In this document: positions 1-8,209 of the stretch, piece after piece
Layout of the letters: every line of letters starts with the position of its first letter
Position numbering within the stretch: the first letter of the stretch is position 1
Assembly: GCA_029245395.1 (NCBI GenBank)
Contig: JAQWPL010000019.1
Coordinates: 42,997-106,996, forward strand
Source: Gammaproteobacteria bacterium
GTDB taxonomy: Bacteria > Pseudomonadota > Gammaproteobacteria > Pseudomonadales > Pseudohongiellaceae
DNA: 64,000 nt
Direction: 5' to 3'
Program-made: the position numbers and the translations under genes
Notes under the pieces: generated by a model
The model's input: the letters and a program-made list of their open reading frames with translations, nothing else
Told to the model about the DNA's origin: nothing
Databases searched by the model: none

Positions 1-198
1 GCGATATGGGAGGCTAGTGTTACCCTGAATATGCCCCTTGGAGTCGGTGCTGTTTGTCTGGATTCTAGTCCCATTGACGGCACTTCTACGGTACCTGCTT
101 GTGACAATACAGGGACTATTTATGCAGTAAAGATTTGGTGGGACGGAGATAGGGACGGAACGGCAAATCAACAATATGTCATGACCTTTCAACCTTAA
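1..198 (+). CDS. pilV: Type IV pilus modification protein PilV, C-terminal end (partial)
   Basis: The reading frame is open from the first base of the window to a TAA at 196-198, giving about 65 residues. It ends with a YAVKIWWDGDRDG stretch, which is typical of the C-terminus of PilV minor pilins. PilV is one of the minor pilins that prime assembly of the type IV pilus together with PilW, PilX and PilE. The next gene is pilW, 24 bases downstream, in the usual order. The N-terminal prepilin signal lies outside the window. Identification rests on a short conserved tail plus gene order. Confidence 0.85.
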   Translation, partial: AIWEASVTLNMPLGVGAVCLDSSPIDGTSTVPACDNTGTIYAVKIWWDGDRDGTANQQYVMTFQP

Positions 199-222
199 CT
201 GCATTGAGACCAGTAGAAATAT

Positions 223-1395
223 ATGACTAAACAAACTGTTTTATTGAAGAAAAGATCGCTGCATTTCTCAATTCGGCAAATAGGATTCAGCCTGTTAGAG
301 TTGTTGATAGCACTGGGACTGAGCGCAACGCTCATGGCTGGCGTGGTTGGTGTTTTTCTTGGTATGTTCCAGACGGATCGTACACAGGAAGGAATATCCC
401 GAATGCAGGAAGCTGGACGATTTGCCACAAATTTCATTTCTCAGGATGTACGCATGGCAGGCTATCTGGGATGTTCCAGTACCCTTTCGCGAGCGAATAT
501 CAATAACACTCTCAATGCCCCTCCAGCTTCCTTTCAGCCAGACAGGACAATACAGGGATGGGACGCTGATGGAACTGATCCGGGTAATATTAATAACGGC
601 ATAAATAATGAAGCCGTCGTAGATACCGGGGATGGCGGCTGGAGTACTTCAGGTGGAAATGTTATTGATGATATTGATGCTATGCCAGGTACTGATATGT
701 TCAGAATATGGGGTGCAGATGCCAGTATAGAAGGCATTATCAATTCAATCACCCCTGGTGTTACTCCAGTTTTCAATGTCACTGACACTGGAATCAGTGA
801 AGGTGATGTCTTACTTCTGAGTGATTGTGAAAAGGCTGACTGGGTGCAAGCCTGCGACACACAGTCAGTAGGCAGCCCTGCCACCCTTAATATTTCCCTT
901 TCCGCAACCTGCGCTCCCGGAAATATCGCCAGCGCACCTATTCTTGTGGAAGCAGGTGCCAGGGTACTCAAGCTTGGGGGCAACGTGTTTTACATCGGCA
1001 AGCGAGATAATGTCAATACTAATCCTCCAACATTGTTCCGTCGGCAACTTGATCTTGCTGCTGCTGCCACATTGGGAGTTCCTGAAGAATTGGTGGAAGG
1101 CGTAGAGGATATGCAGGTTCTCTATGGCGAAAATACTAATGCAGATAGTAATAACTCTGCAGACCGATATGTGCCAGCCGACCAAGTGACAAATTGGGAT
1201 AATGTTGTGAGTTTACAAATCACGTTTCTGATTCAATCCTTAGAAGACAATTTGCTTCCTGATCCTGCGCAATATACCTATAACAGTGTTTTATATGATG
1301 GCGAGAGTGGGAATGGTGCACTACCTACTGACGGCAGGCTGCGCCGTGTTTTTACTTCCACAATTACTCTGCGAAACGTGACTCTTGGTGGATAA
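223..1395 (+). CDS. pilW: Type IV pilus minor pilin PilW
   Basis: A 390-residue protein with a class III prepilin signal: a basic leader, then cleavage after Gly21 before Phe22-Ser-Leu-Leu-Glu26, where Glu26 is the conserved Glu5 of mature pilins. A hydrophobic helix follows (about residues 23-45). The globular part contains the RFATNFISQDVRMAGYLGC motif of the PilW family. PilW is a minor pilin of the priming complex at the pilus tip. It is followed 3 bases later by pilX, so the two are almost certainly cotranscribed. Length and motif order fit an intact gene. Confidence 0.93.
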   Translation: MTKQTVLLKKRSLHFSIRQIGFSLLELLIALGLSATLMAGVVGVFLGMFQTDRTQEGISRMQEAGRFATNFISQDVRMAGYLGCSSTLSRANINNTLNAPPASFQPDRTIQGWDADGTDPGNINNGINNEAVVDTGDGGWSTSGGNVIDDIDAMPGTDMFRIWGADASIEGIINSITPGVTPVFNVTDTGISEGDVLLLSDCEKADWVQACDTQSVGSPATLNISLSATCAPGNIASAPILVEAGARVLKLGGNVFYIGKRDNVNTNPPTLFRRQLDLAAAATLGVPEELVEGVEDMQVLYGENTNADSNNSADRYVPADQVTNWDNVVSLQITFLIQSLEDNLLPDPAQYTYNSVLYDGESGNGALPTDGRLRRVFTSTITLRNVTLGG

Positions 1396-1398
1396 GCT

Positions 1399-1959
1399 AT
1401 GAAAACTTACAACGGATACACAATGAAAGCCAAAAAGAGTCAGCAAGGTGCCGTATTAATCTTCAGTCTGGTATTTCTCACCATATTAACCCTGGTGGCC
1501 ATTTCTGGTATGGATTTGTCTGTAGTCGAAGAGCGTATGGCCGGCAATATGCAGGATTTCAGCCAGGCTTTCCAGGCGGCAGAAGTTGCTTTGGAGGAAG
1601 GGGAAGAATGGCTGACAGGTCAAATTAACATACCTGTCACAAGTAATAACGGGACAACAACTGTATGGACATCAGATAGTCCTGATCCAGACACGGATAA
1701 TAATGACTGGTGGACGGAAAGAGATTCCGCATGGTGGACCAACAATGCTGAATCGCTTGCTGGTGTCGATCAGGTGGCAACCCAGCCCCAATACATCGTA
1801 GAACAATATTTCATCAGCACGGAAGGCCAGTCCCTTGCAATAGGAACGGGCGAACTCAACAGTACCAGGATTGTACATCGATTAACCGCACGTGGAGTGG
1901 GCAACAGTGGTAATGCAGAAGTATTGCTGCAATCTACACACATCAGACCTTACGATTAA
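1399..1959 (+). CDS. pilX: Type IV pilus minor pilin PilX
   Basis: A 186-residue protein with a short basic leader and a Gly17-Ala-Val-Leu-Ile junction followed by a hydrophobic helix. The SVVEERMAGN motif right after the helix is the PilX family signature. As in other PilX proteins the usual Glu5 of pilins is not present (Phe22 sits there). A second ATG at 1423 (residue 9) could also be the true start; a GGTGG sequence at 1387-1391 slightly favours 1399. PilX links minor pilins to PilY1, whose gene follows 51 bases downstream. Confidence 0.9.
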   Translation: MKTYNGYTMKAKKSQQGAVLIFSLVFLTILTLVAISGMDLSVVEERMAGNMQDFSQAFQAAEVALEEGEEWLTGQINIPVTSNNGTTTVWTSDSPDPDTDNNDWWTERDSAWWTNNAESLAGVDQVATQPQYIVEQYFISTEGQSLAIGTGELNSTRIVHRLTARGVGNSGNAEVLLQSTHIRPYD

Positions 1960-2010
1960 CATGAGATTTTAATTAGGTTATTGAAATAAAGGTGAGATAA
2001 GGAATAAATT

Positions 2011-5000
2011 ATGAATACGCTAATGAGAGTATTACAGGTATGGCTGGCATTCATGGGACTTGCTGCCTGGACCTGCAGCAGTCAAGCAGATGAACTGGGA
2101 TTAGTCTCATCTCCCCTGTTTCTTGGCACATCTATTGATGCCAACATCTTTTTTGAAGTGGATGATTCCGGCTCTATGGACTGGGAAACGCTGACCAATG
2201 AATATGAGTACTACACTAATTACTGGGCTGATAATAATGTAACGACAATCACCAGCGGCATGTGGAGAACTTTCGCTAGCGCAGGTGGTAGTAACACTGG
2301 ACGGCGAGACTACGGCTATATGTTTGCTGAAGCTGATCGTTTGTATCAGAATAGTAGGTGGTTTGGTACAAATTCAGAACAAAACCCTCAATCTTATCAG
2401 CGGGACTGGCGTGGACGATCATCAGATTTCAATTTGGTGTATTACGACCCTACAGTGACTTACGAACCCTGGATAGGATACGCCAATGCCACTTTCACTG
2501 CTGCTCGCAGCGATCCTGCACTTGGATCGGATGGTTACACCGATACGCGAAATCTGACCGGCTTTGTCTTCGAAGTGTGGGAAGATGATCATGGCTATGT
2601 TGGTACAAAGCCCGGCGGACCAACTGATGCAACGGACACACCCAACGGGGAGATTGACCTCTGGGATTCACATGTTAATTATACGGTCAATACCACAACC
2701 GTTTCAGTAGTGGAACTCGATATACCTGTAGCGGCCACCATGGCTACGCTGGGAACAAATTGTAATTTGACCGGTGCTCAGACTGCAGTACCCTATGAAG
2801 ATTGTTTCGGTACGGTGGCAACAAGCTCTACCTTAATCAGCACAGATATCAATCCCTGGGGCAGAAATGTAACACTGGAACAACAGAATATAGCAAACTG
2901 GTATTCCTATTACCGTAAACGCTCCTATGTAGCCAAGGCAGCCATCGCGGCAGTTATCGATGAGGCGGATGATTTTCGCTACGGGTTAAGCCTGCTTAAT
3001 GATGATGATGATGTGTTCGTCGAAGTACCGGCTGCAGCTGTTTCCGACTACACCACGCACAATGCTGCTCTCCTGAATGAACTTTTTACCTATGACTGGC
3101 AGGCTCAAGGTACACCTTTGAGACGAGGCCTGGAAAATGTGGGTGAGTATTTTGATGATGAACTGTCAGGCAAAACTGACCCCATAGTTTCCCAGTGCCA
3201 GCAAAATTTCTCTATTCTGCTTACCGACGGTTTCTGGGGCGGCTCTGCCCCTGCGTCTGGAATCGGTGATGCTGATGGTGATGGTCGCAGCATTACACTG
3301 GCCGATGTTGCCAAGTACTATTATGACAAAGACCTTAGTCCGTTGGCTAATTCTGTTCCAACCTCGGTAATTGATGGTAATAACGAACAGCATATGGTCA
3401 CTTTTGGAGTAGCATTTGGGGTGTCAGGCGACCTGGTGGATTCTGATGATGACGGTATACCCAACCCCGTTCTAGCTGAAGATGATACCTGGGGTGACAA
3501 TCCTAGTCGTAGTAACCCAGGAAAAATTGACGACCTATGGCATGCTGCATTTAACAGCAAAGGAGACTTTGTTGCAGCGCAGACCCCATCAGACCTTGTT
3601 GATTCGCTCACTGATGCCTTGTCAGAAATTTCGGATCGAGTCGGATCTTCCGCATCCGTTGCCACGAATTCAGGTTCGCTGAATGCAGGCAGCCACCTGT
3701 TCCAGGCTCGCTTTGACAGCGGCGGTTGGAGTGGTCAGTTGATTGCCTTTGCCCTGAATGCAGATGGGTCGATAAACCCCAATCCCAGTTGGGAAGCCAG
3801 TGAAGAACTGGACACTCAGAATTTCAGTACTGGAAGAAACCTTATTACTTTTAACCCTGACATTGATTCTGTGGTTGGTGGTGGGATTGAAGGGGAAGGC
3901 GTGGCATTTCGGTTTCCCGCGGATTATAAAACACCCAGTAGCACAACCGATATCAGTGCTGCGCAAATAGATTACCTCTTGACCAATGCACTCTTCGCCA
4001 GTACTACTACTGATGCCGGTGAAATTGCCTCCAACCAGGCTTATGGGGCGGGTTTTTTGAATTATTTACGGGGAGATCGCAGTAATGAAGACAGTGGATA
4101 CAACTTTAGGGATAGAAATTCCGCCCTTGGTGACATTGTCGATTCTGACCCTCAATTTGTCGGTGTTCCGCGCTTTCCCTATCCGGATAGTCTGGAAGCA
4201 TCGACTTATTCAAGCTTCGCCACGGCACATGCGAGTAGACCGAGCATGGTCTATGTGGGCGCCAATGACGGCATGATGCATGGCTTCGATGAGTCTACCG
4301 GCGCTGAAGTGTTCGCTTATATTCCCAATCTGGTATTTGAAGATTTACCTGAATTGGGCCAGAGTTCTTATATCCATCGTTACTTTGTCAATGAGCCTCC
4401 GACAGTAGTTGATGCCTTTTTCCCAAATTTTGCAGGCAGTGGAGAATGGCGTACGGCGCTTGTTGGAGGACTGGGTCTAGGCGGACAGGGCATGTATGCG
4501 CTGGATGTAACCGATCCTAGTACGCTCATCGAAAGTAATGCCGATGACATCTCTCTCTGGGAATTCAACGATGCAGATGATCCGGACTTAGGCTATTCCT
4601 TCGGCTCCCCCAGTATTGCCAAGATGCATAATGGCCAATGGGTGGCTGTCTTTGGTAACGGCTATAACAATACCGAGGCGGACGGTGCTGCAAGCACTAC
4701 TGGGCATGCTTCGTTGTTTATCGTGGATATCGAAACAGGTGATCTTGTCACAAAAATTGATACCGGCGTCGGTAGTGTGGCAACACCAAATGGCCTCGCA
4801 TCGCCGGCGCTTGTAGATATAGACAGAGACTTTTTGGTGGACTACATCTATGCCGGTGATATAGAGGGTAACGTATGGAAATTTGATGTGACTGATTCAG
4901 ATGAGGACGAATGGGATGTTGCCTATAAAAGCGGATCTACTCCACTTCCATTGTTTTCCGCCCCAGCTGGTCAACAAATCACAACACGTCCTCAAATCAC

Positions 5001-5706
5001 CTTACATCCGGCTGATCTGGATGGCTTTATGGTGTATTTTGGAACAGGGCAATATCTGGAAACCGGTGACAACGATCCTGTAGGTGCCGATACCCAGGCC
5101 TTTTATGGTGTATGGGACAAGAACGAAACCACCCTAACAGCTTTTGATACTGATGATTTGCTACAACAATTTATCACTGATGAATTTCTTAAAGGCTTTG
5201 ATACGGATGAAGATACAATTGATGATAGATTTTTTACTTTGCGAGAAGTCTCAGATTATCCTATTAACTATGACTCTCACATGGGTTGGTATATGCAACT
5301 GCTCGCTCAACTAGTGGAAGGAAGTGCTAACACAGATAACTTCGGTGAAAAACAAGTGAGTAACGCCTTAGTCAGAGATGGCCGGGTTATTTTCACGACC
5401 CTGATTCCATCACAAAACCAATGCGACTTTGGTGGTTCCAGTTTCATTATGGAACTGGATTTCCTAAACGGGGGACAGCTGAGCATCCCACCGTTTGACC
5501 TCAGCGGTGACGGTGAATTTGATAGTGATGATCAATTTATTGGAGGCAGCAAATCGGATGTGGGGATTGTACCGACTCTAAGTATAATCTCTGATGGTGA
5601 CAGCGAAACGGCCTTTGGAAGTGGTAGTAGCGGTGATATAGAAGCAATTGGCCTCAATGTGGGCAGCAATGCTTTGGGAAGACAATCATGGCGGCAGTTA
5701 CAATAG
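2011..5706 (+). CDS. pilY1: PilY1-type pilus tip-associated adhesin and regulator
   Basis: A 1231-residue exported protein with an N-terminal signal peptide ending near Ser-Gln-Ala28. The N-terminal half holds a von Willebrand A-like region with a MIDAS-type DxSxS at residues 51-55 (DDSGS). The C-terminal half is the PilC/PilY1 beta-propeller, with motifs such as VYVGANDGMMHGFD. A calcium-binding loop of the form DxDxDxxxD is seen at residues 936-944 (D936, D938, D940, D944), matching the calcium site reported to control PilY1-dependent retraction. The protein ends in RQSWRQLQ, a typical complete C-terminus. It works at the pilus tip in adhesion and mechanosensing. Gene order pilW-pilX-pilY1-pilE supports the call. 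Confidence 0.93.
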   Translation: MNTLMRVLQVWLAFMGLAAWTCSSQADELGLVSSPLFLGTSIDANIFFEVDDSGSMDWETLTNEYEYYTNYWADNNVTTITSGMWRTFASAGGSNTGRRDYGYMFAEADRLYQNSRWFGTNSEQNPQSYQRDWRGRSSDFNLVYYDPTVTYEPWIGYANATFTAARSDPALGSDGYTDTRNLTGFVFEVWEDDHGYVGTKPGGPTDATDTPNGEIDLWDSHVNYTVNTTTVSVVELDIPVAATMATLGTNCNLTGAQTAVPYEDCFGTVATSSTLISTDINPWGRNVTLEQQNIANWYSYYRKRSYVAKAAIAAVIDEADDFRYGLSLLNDDDDVFVEVPAAAVSDYTTHNAALLNELFTYDWQAQGTPLRRGLENVGEYFDDELSGKTDPIVSQCQQNFSILLTDGFWGGSAPASGIGDADGDGRSITLADVAKYYYDKDLSPLANSVPTSVIDGNNEQHMVTFGVAFGVSGDLVDSDDDGIPNPVLAEDDTWGDNPSRSNPGKIDDLWHAAFNSKGDFVAAQTPSDLVDSLTDALSEISDRVGSSASVATNSGSLNAGSHLFQARFDSGGWSGQLIAFALNADGSINPNPSWEASEELDTQNFSTGRNLITFNPDIDSVVGGGIEGEGVAFRFPADYKTPSSTTDISAAQIDYLLTNALFASTTTDAGEIASNQAYGAGFLNYLRGDRSNEDSGYNFRDRNSALGDIVDSDPQFVGVPRFPYPDSLEASTYSSFATAHASRPSMVYVGANDGMMHGFDESTGAEVFAYIPNLVFEDLPELGQSSYIHRYFVNEPPTVVDAFFPNFAGSGEWRTALVGGLGLGGQGMYALDVTDPSTLIESNADDISLWEFNDADDPDLGYSFGSPSIAKMHNGQWVAVFGNGYNNTEADGAASTTGHASLFIVDIETGDLVTKIDTGVGSVATPNGLASPALVDIDRDFLVDYIYAGDIEGNVWKFDVTDSDEDEWDVAYKSGSTPLPLFSAPAGQQITTRPQITLHPADLDGFMVYFGTGQYLETGDNDPVGADTQAFYGVWDKNETTLTAFDTDDLLQQFITDEFLKGFDTDEDTIDDRFFTLREVSDYPINYDSHMGWYMQLLAQLVEGSANTDNFGEKQVSNALVRDGRVIFTTLIPSQNQCDFGGSSFIMELDFLNGGQLSIPPFDLSGDGEFDSDDQFIGGSKSDVGIVPTLSIISDGDSETAFGSGSSGDIEAIGLNVGSNALGRQSWRQLQ

Positions 5707-5747
5707 ATTATCCATTTATTTTCTAAAATAGGTTCACAGGTGCAACG

Positions 5748-6095
5748 ATGAAAAAAGATATTATCCTTAGACTCGTACTAGTATTGTTGATGGTATTACC
5801 TACTGGCCACATCGTGGCTCAAGACAATCGCGACAATCGCAACGATCGCGACAATCGCAGTCTGATGGGAACAATAGATGAGACTATGCAGGATGATGGC
5901 TACATAGTGATCAGCGATACGAAACTGGCTTTCAGGTCATCCGATGTAGAAATCACTTATAGAGGAAATAGCGTTCGTTCCTCTTTTTTAACCCAGGGAA
6001 TGCAGGTAAGGTATAGAACTCGTAGTGATGGTAGTCTCAGTGAAATCACTCTGATCGGACCTCCCAGATTACTGGAAGAAATTAATAATCATTAA
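5748..6095 (+). CDS. Small exported protein in the pilY1-pilE interval (PilY2-like position)
   Basis: A 115-residue protein with a clear signal peptide (basic start, hydrophobic core, cleavage near Val-Ala-Gln). Directly behind it is a DNR/NDR repeat, encoded by four near-identical 9-base units at 5823-5858. The remaining 75 residues are mixed beta-like sequence without a motif I recognise. Position between pilY1 and the terminal pilin, and length, resemble PilY2 of Pseudomonas, but I cannot confirm homology. It is probably periplasmic. A role in pilus biogenesis is inferred from context only. Confidence 0.7.
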   Translation: MKKDIILRLVLVLLMVLPTGHIVAQDNRDNRNDRDNRSLMGTIDETMQDDGYIVISDTKLAFRSSDVEITYRGNSVRSSFLTQGMQVRYRTRSDGSLSEITLIGPPRLLEEINNH

Positions 6096-6120
6096 TGACC
6101 ATTTTGAGTAAGGAGAATTA

Positions 6121-6564
6121 ATGTTAAAAGAATGTTCTGTGTATAAACAGCGGGGATTTACTATGATAGAAATCCTCATTGTGGTAGCTATTATAGGAAT
6201 AATTGCGGCAATTGCATTGCCTTCTTTTTCAGACAGCCGGTTACGAGCTGGCAGAGCAGATGGGAAAACCGCATTGATGCAAGTGGCCTCAGACCAGGAA
6301 AGTCTCTATTCCAGTACTTTTACCTACTCCACAAATGCTGTACCACTGGCCTCTCCACCAGTAGCTTTATTGGCCTCTCGTGATGGAAAATATGAAGTAT
6401 CTGTGGCTGTCTGTGGTGGTGGTGTCCCCATTACCAGTTGCTTTCTTGCCACTGCAGCTCCCCAGGGCAACCAGGTCGATGATAGTTGCGGCAATCTGAC
6501 TATTAACAGTACCGGGGTACGAACTGCTGCCGGCGGCACAGTTGAAGAATGCTGGCAACGCTAA
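6121..6564 (+). CDS. pilE: PilE-like type IV minor pilin
   Basis: A 147-residue prepilin: leader, Gly12|Phe13-Thr-Met-Ile-Glu17 cleavage motif, then the canonical hydrophobic helix (IEILIVVAIIGIIAAIALP). The globular domain has cysteines at its end, in a CGxxPITSC segment and a near-terminal CW, as in PilE-family pilins that form a disulfide-bonded D-region. An AGGAG-like ribosome site (AAGGAGAATTA) lies directly upstream. It closes the minor pilin operon begun by pilV. It could be called PilE or a generic GspH/FimT-type pilin; the operon position favours PilE. Confidence 0.88.
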   Translation: MLKECSVYKQRGFTMIEILIVVAIIGIIAAIALPSFSDSRLRAGRADGKTALMQVASDQESLYSSTFTYSTNAVPLASPPVALLASRDGKYEVSVAVCGGGVPITSCFLATAAPQGNQVDDSCGNLTINSTGVRTAAGGTVEECWQR

Positions 6565-6635
6565 TTGCTTTCGGCATCATCCAGGTGGCTAAAGCCGCTA
6601 ATCTGAATCCTACTGAAGCGCTCAGGAACGAATAG
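6549..6635 (+). pseudogene. Remnant resembling the C-terminus of a MacB/FtsX-type ABC permease
   Basis: In the frame overlapping the end of the pilin gene, the sequence reads ...IIQVAKAANLNPTEALRNE and then TAG at 6633-6635. The AAKAxNxxPxEALRxE ending is the very conserved C-terminal tail of MacB/FtsX-family permeases. Only about 20 residues match and no upstream permease sequence is present, so this is at most a gene stub left by a deletion or rearrangement. A short inverted repeat (6629-6634 with 6643-6648, T-rich loop) follows. The family call rests on a short match and could be chance. Confidence 0.4.
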
Positions 6636-6786
6636 ATTTTTTTATTCGCTATCCAAGCTCCAATCTTTACAACGATCGTCTTCACTACACTCAATATTGG
6701 GCTCTCGCTAAAATAATGGCAGATAAATCCAGTGAAAAATCTGGTATAAAGAGAAATAATATCCAGATAATTAGGGACATCATCCT

Positions 6787-7368
6787 ATGCCCATAAAAGT
6801 TAGTCAGATTCTTACTGTTTTAGTTTTTTCCAGCGGACTCTTGTCCTGTTCTGAGCAAGCAGAGGATACATTGGCTGAAATACAATCTGAGCAAGCGCAA
6901 GAAGCACCAATAAATTTCAATACTCAAATCACTATTCGGGAAATCATGGCCTCTTTGATTGACCCGCATGCTGATGCCCTGTGGAATTCTGTGAGGATAA
7001 TTTCAGATGCCAATGGCATCACTGAGTATTTTCCCGAAACTGACGAAGAATGGACTGCCTTGCGTAGCAACGCTGTAACCATTATCGAAGGCAGCAATGC
7101 CCTGATGATGCCTGGCCGTCTTGTGGCACCTCCAGGTGCCACCGGGATTTTCCCCGAATTCGAGTTTACCCCGGAGGAAGTGGCGGAAAGACTGGTAGCA
7201 GATTTCCAATCCTGGGAGGGCTTTGCCAGAGGTCTGCAGGATGCAGCCATTGAAATGCTAGATGCGGTGGATGCCCAGGATCCAGACAAATTATCTGATT
7301 CAGGTGCCTTTCTGGATGAGGCATGTGAAGCCTGCCATTCTGTTTATTGGTACCGCGCCGGTATATAA
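6787..7368 (+). CDS. Lipoprotein with C-terminal CxxCH haem motif (cytochrome c'-like)
   Basis: A 193-residue protein with a lipoprotein signal peptide (LLSC lipobox, Cys21 as the lipidated residue). A haem-binding CxxCH lies almost at the C-terminus (C180-E-A-C183-H184). A single haem motif at the end of a mainly helical chain is the arrangement of cytochrome c'/c556-type four-helix proteins. The TIREIM...DPxADALWNSV segment after the signal recurs in uncharacterised proteobacterial proteins of this sort. It would sit in the periplasm, anchored to a membrane. Partner and reaction are unknown; electron transfer or small-ligand binding is inferred from the haem motif only. Confidence 0.75.
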   Translation: MPIKVSQILTVLVFSSGLLSCSEQAEDTLAEIQSEQAQEAPINFNTQITIREIMASLIDPHADALWNSVRIISDANGITEYFPETDEEWTALRSNAVTIIEGSNALMMPGRLVAPPGATGIFPEFEFTPEEVAERLVADFQSWEGFARGLQDAAIEMLDAVDAQDPDKLSDSGAFLDEACEACHSVYWYRAGI

Positions 7369-7425
7369 CCCTAGTCTCAATTTTCCTATAATCAATCAGT
7401 ATTAGTTTCTGACACGGGCATTCGC

Positions 7426-7941
7426 ATGGAAATATTTTACGAAGCACTTCCCGAAATGATCGCCACACTAATTGGTGTGATTGTTGGTGGCGTAGGCGCT
7501 CTCTACATAGACAGCCAGCGCGCTATGAGTAACAAAAAGAAACGCGCTCAAATCATTCTTCATGATATTTTTGGCGAACTCGAAGACAATTATCATTCCT
7601 TGCAAACTGCGATGAAGGCTTATGACGAGACCAGTTTCGGAAAAAGCTTTTACATCAGCACCATTGCCTGGGAAACCGCCACTACTGGGGGTAGTCTTCC
7701 TGACATCATTGGCATTGAGCTGGCAGACATTATTGAGAATCAGTACTCCATTCTCATGAGCCTGGTCTACTACGTGGACCTGATGACCCGCTTATGGTTT
7801 GCACCCGACAGTGTAGAAGGCAAAAAAGAAATGCAGGAAGGCTTCAGACAAAATATTCTGGACGGCCTTCAGGAAGCTATTGAATATCACCCCTTCGTTA
7901 TTAAAAAAATTACTGAAACACAAAAAACTTCAGCTAAGTAA
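7426..7941 (+). CDS. Unknown protein with one N-terminal membrane helix
   Basis: A 171-residue protein of unknown family. Residues about 8-26 form a membrane helix rich in Ile, Val and Gly (IATLIGVIVGGVGALYI). A basic stretch SNKKKRAQ follows, and the remainder is soluble and helical. The basic residues after the helix suggest a cytoplasmic C-terminal domain. It starts 57 bases after the CxxCH lipoprotein and has normal codon use, so it is probably expressed. I do not recognise a catalytic motif. Confidence 0.65.
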   Translation: MEIFYEALPEMIATLIGVIVGGVGALYIDSQRAMSNKKKRAQIILHDIFGELEDNYHSLQTAMKAYDETSFGKSFYISTIAWETATTGGSLPDIIGIELADIIENQYSILMSLVYYVDLMTRLWFAPDSVEGKKEMQEGFRQNILDGLQEAIEYHPFVIKKITETQKTSAK

Positions 7942-8047
7942 TATACATTATTTTAGGCTTCGTCACGGTTTAAGCCACTATTTGTAGTAAATCACATCGA
8001 TCTGTATTTTTTATCAAATTATTAGTCACTTTTAAAAGGAATTGGTT

Positions 8048-8209
8048 ATGTATTTCTTAAAAATAAAAACCCTTGCAGTATTCTTTTCACTCATCGCCAT
8101 GTCGTATACAGGTTATATAAAGGCGGATGAGGTTGATGCGACCAATGTTACTGATTTTTCAAATGACTCACATGCCGATGCCGACTATCTCCTTAGCAAG
8201 TCATACTAA
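8048..8209 (+). CDS. Putative 53-residue exported peptide
   Basis: ATG at 8048 opens 53 codons to a TAA at 8207-8209. An AAAAGGA ribosome site lies 8 bases before the start. The N-terminus ([19 protein letters not shown]...) is a plausible signal peptide, with possible cleavage after Ile-Lys-Ala. The remaining 27 residues are acidic and polar. The stop overlaps the convergent purL stop by 4 bases. No family is recognised; the case rests on ribosome site, signal peptide and the open frame. Confidence 0.45.
   Translation: MYFLKIKTLAVFFSLIAMSYTGYIKADEVDATNVTDFSNDSHADADYLLSKSY

Noticed and set aside
534..983. A 149-codon minus-strand frame inside pilW
   Set aside because: It is antisense to a well supported minor pilin and has no start signal.
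7945..7985. GGCTT/AAGCC hairpin after the 7426 gene considered as a terminator
   Set aside because: The stem is only five pairs and no T run follows.
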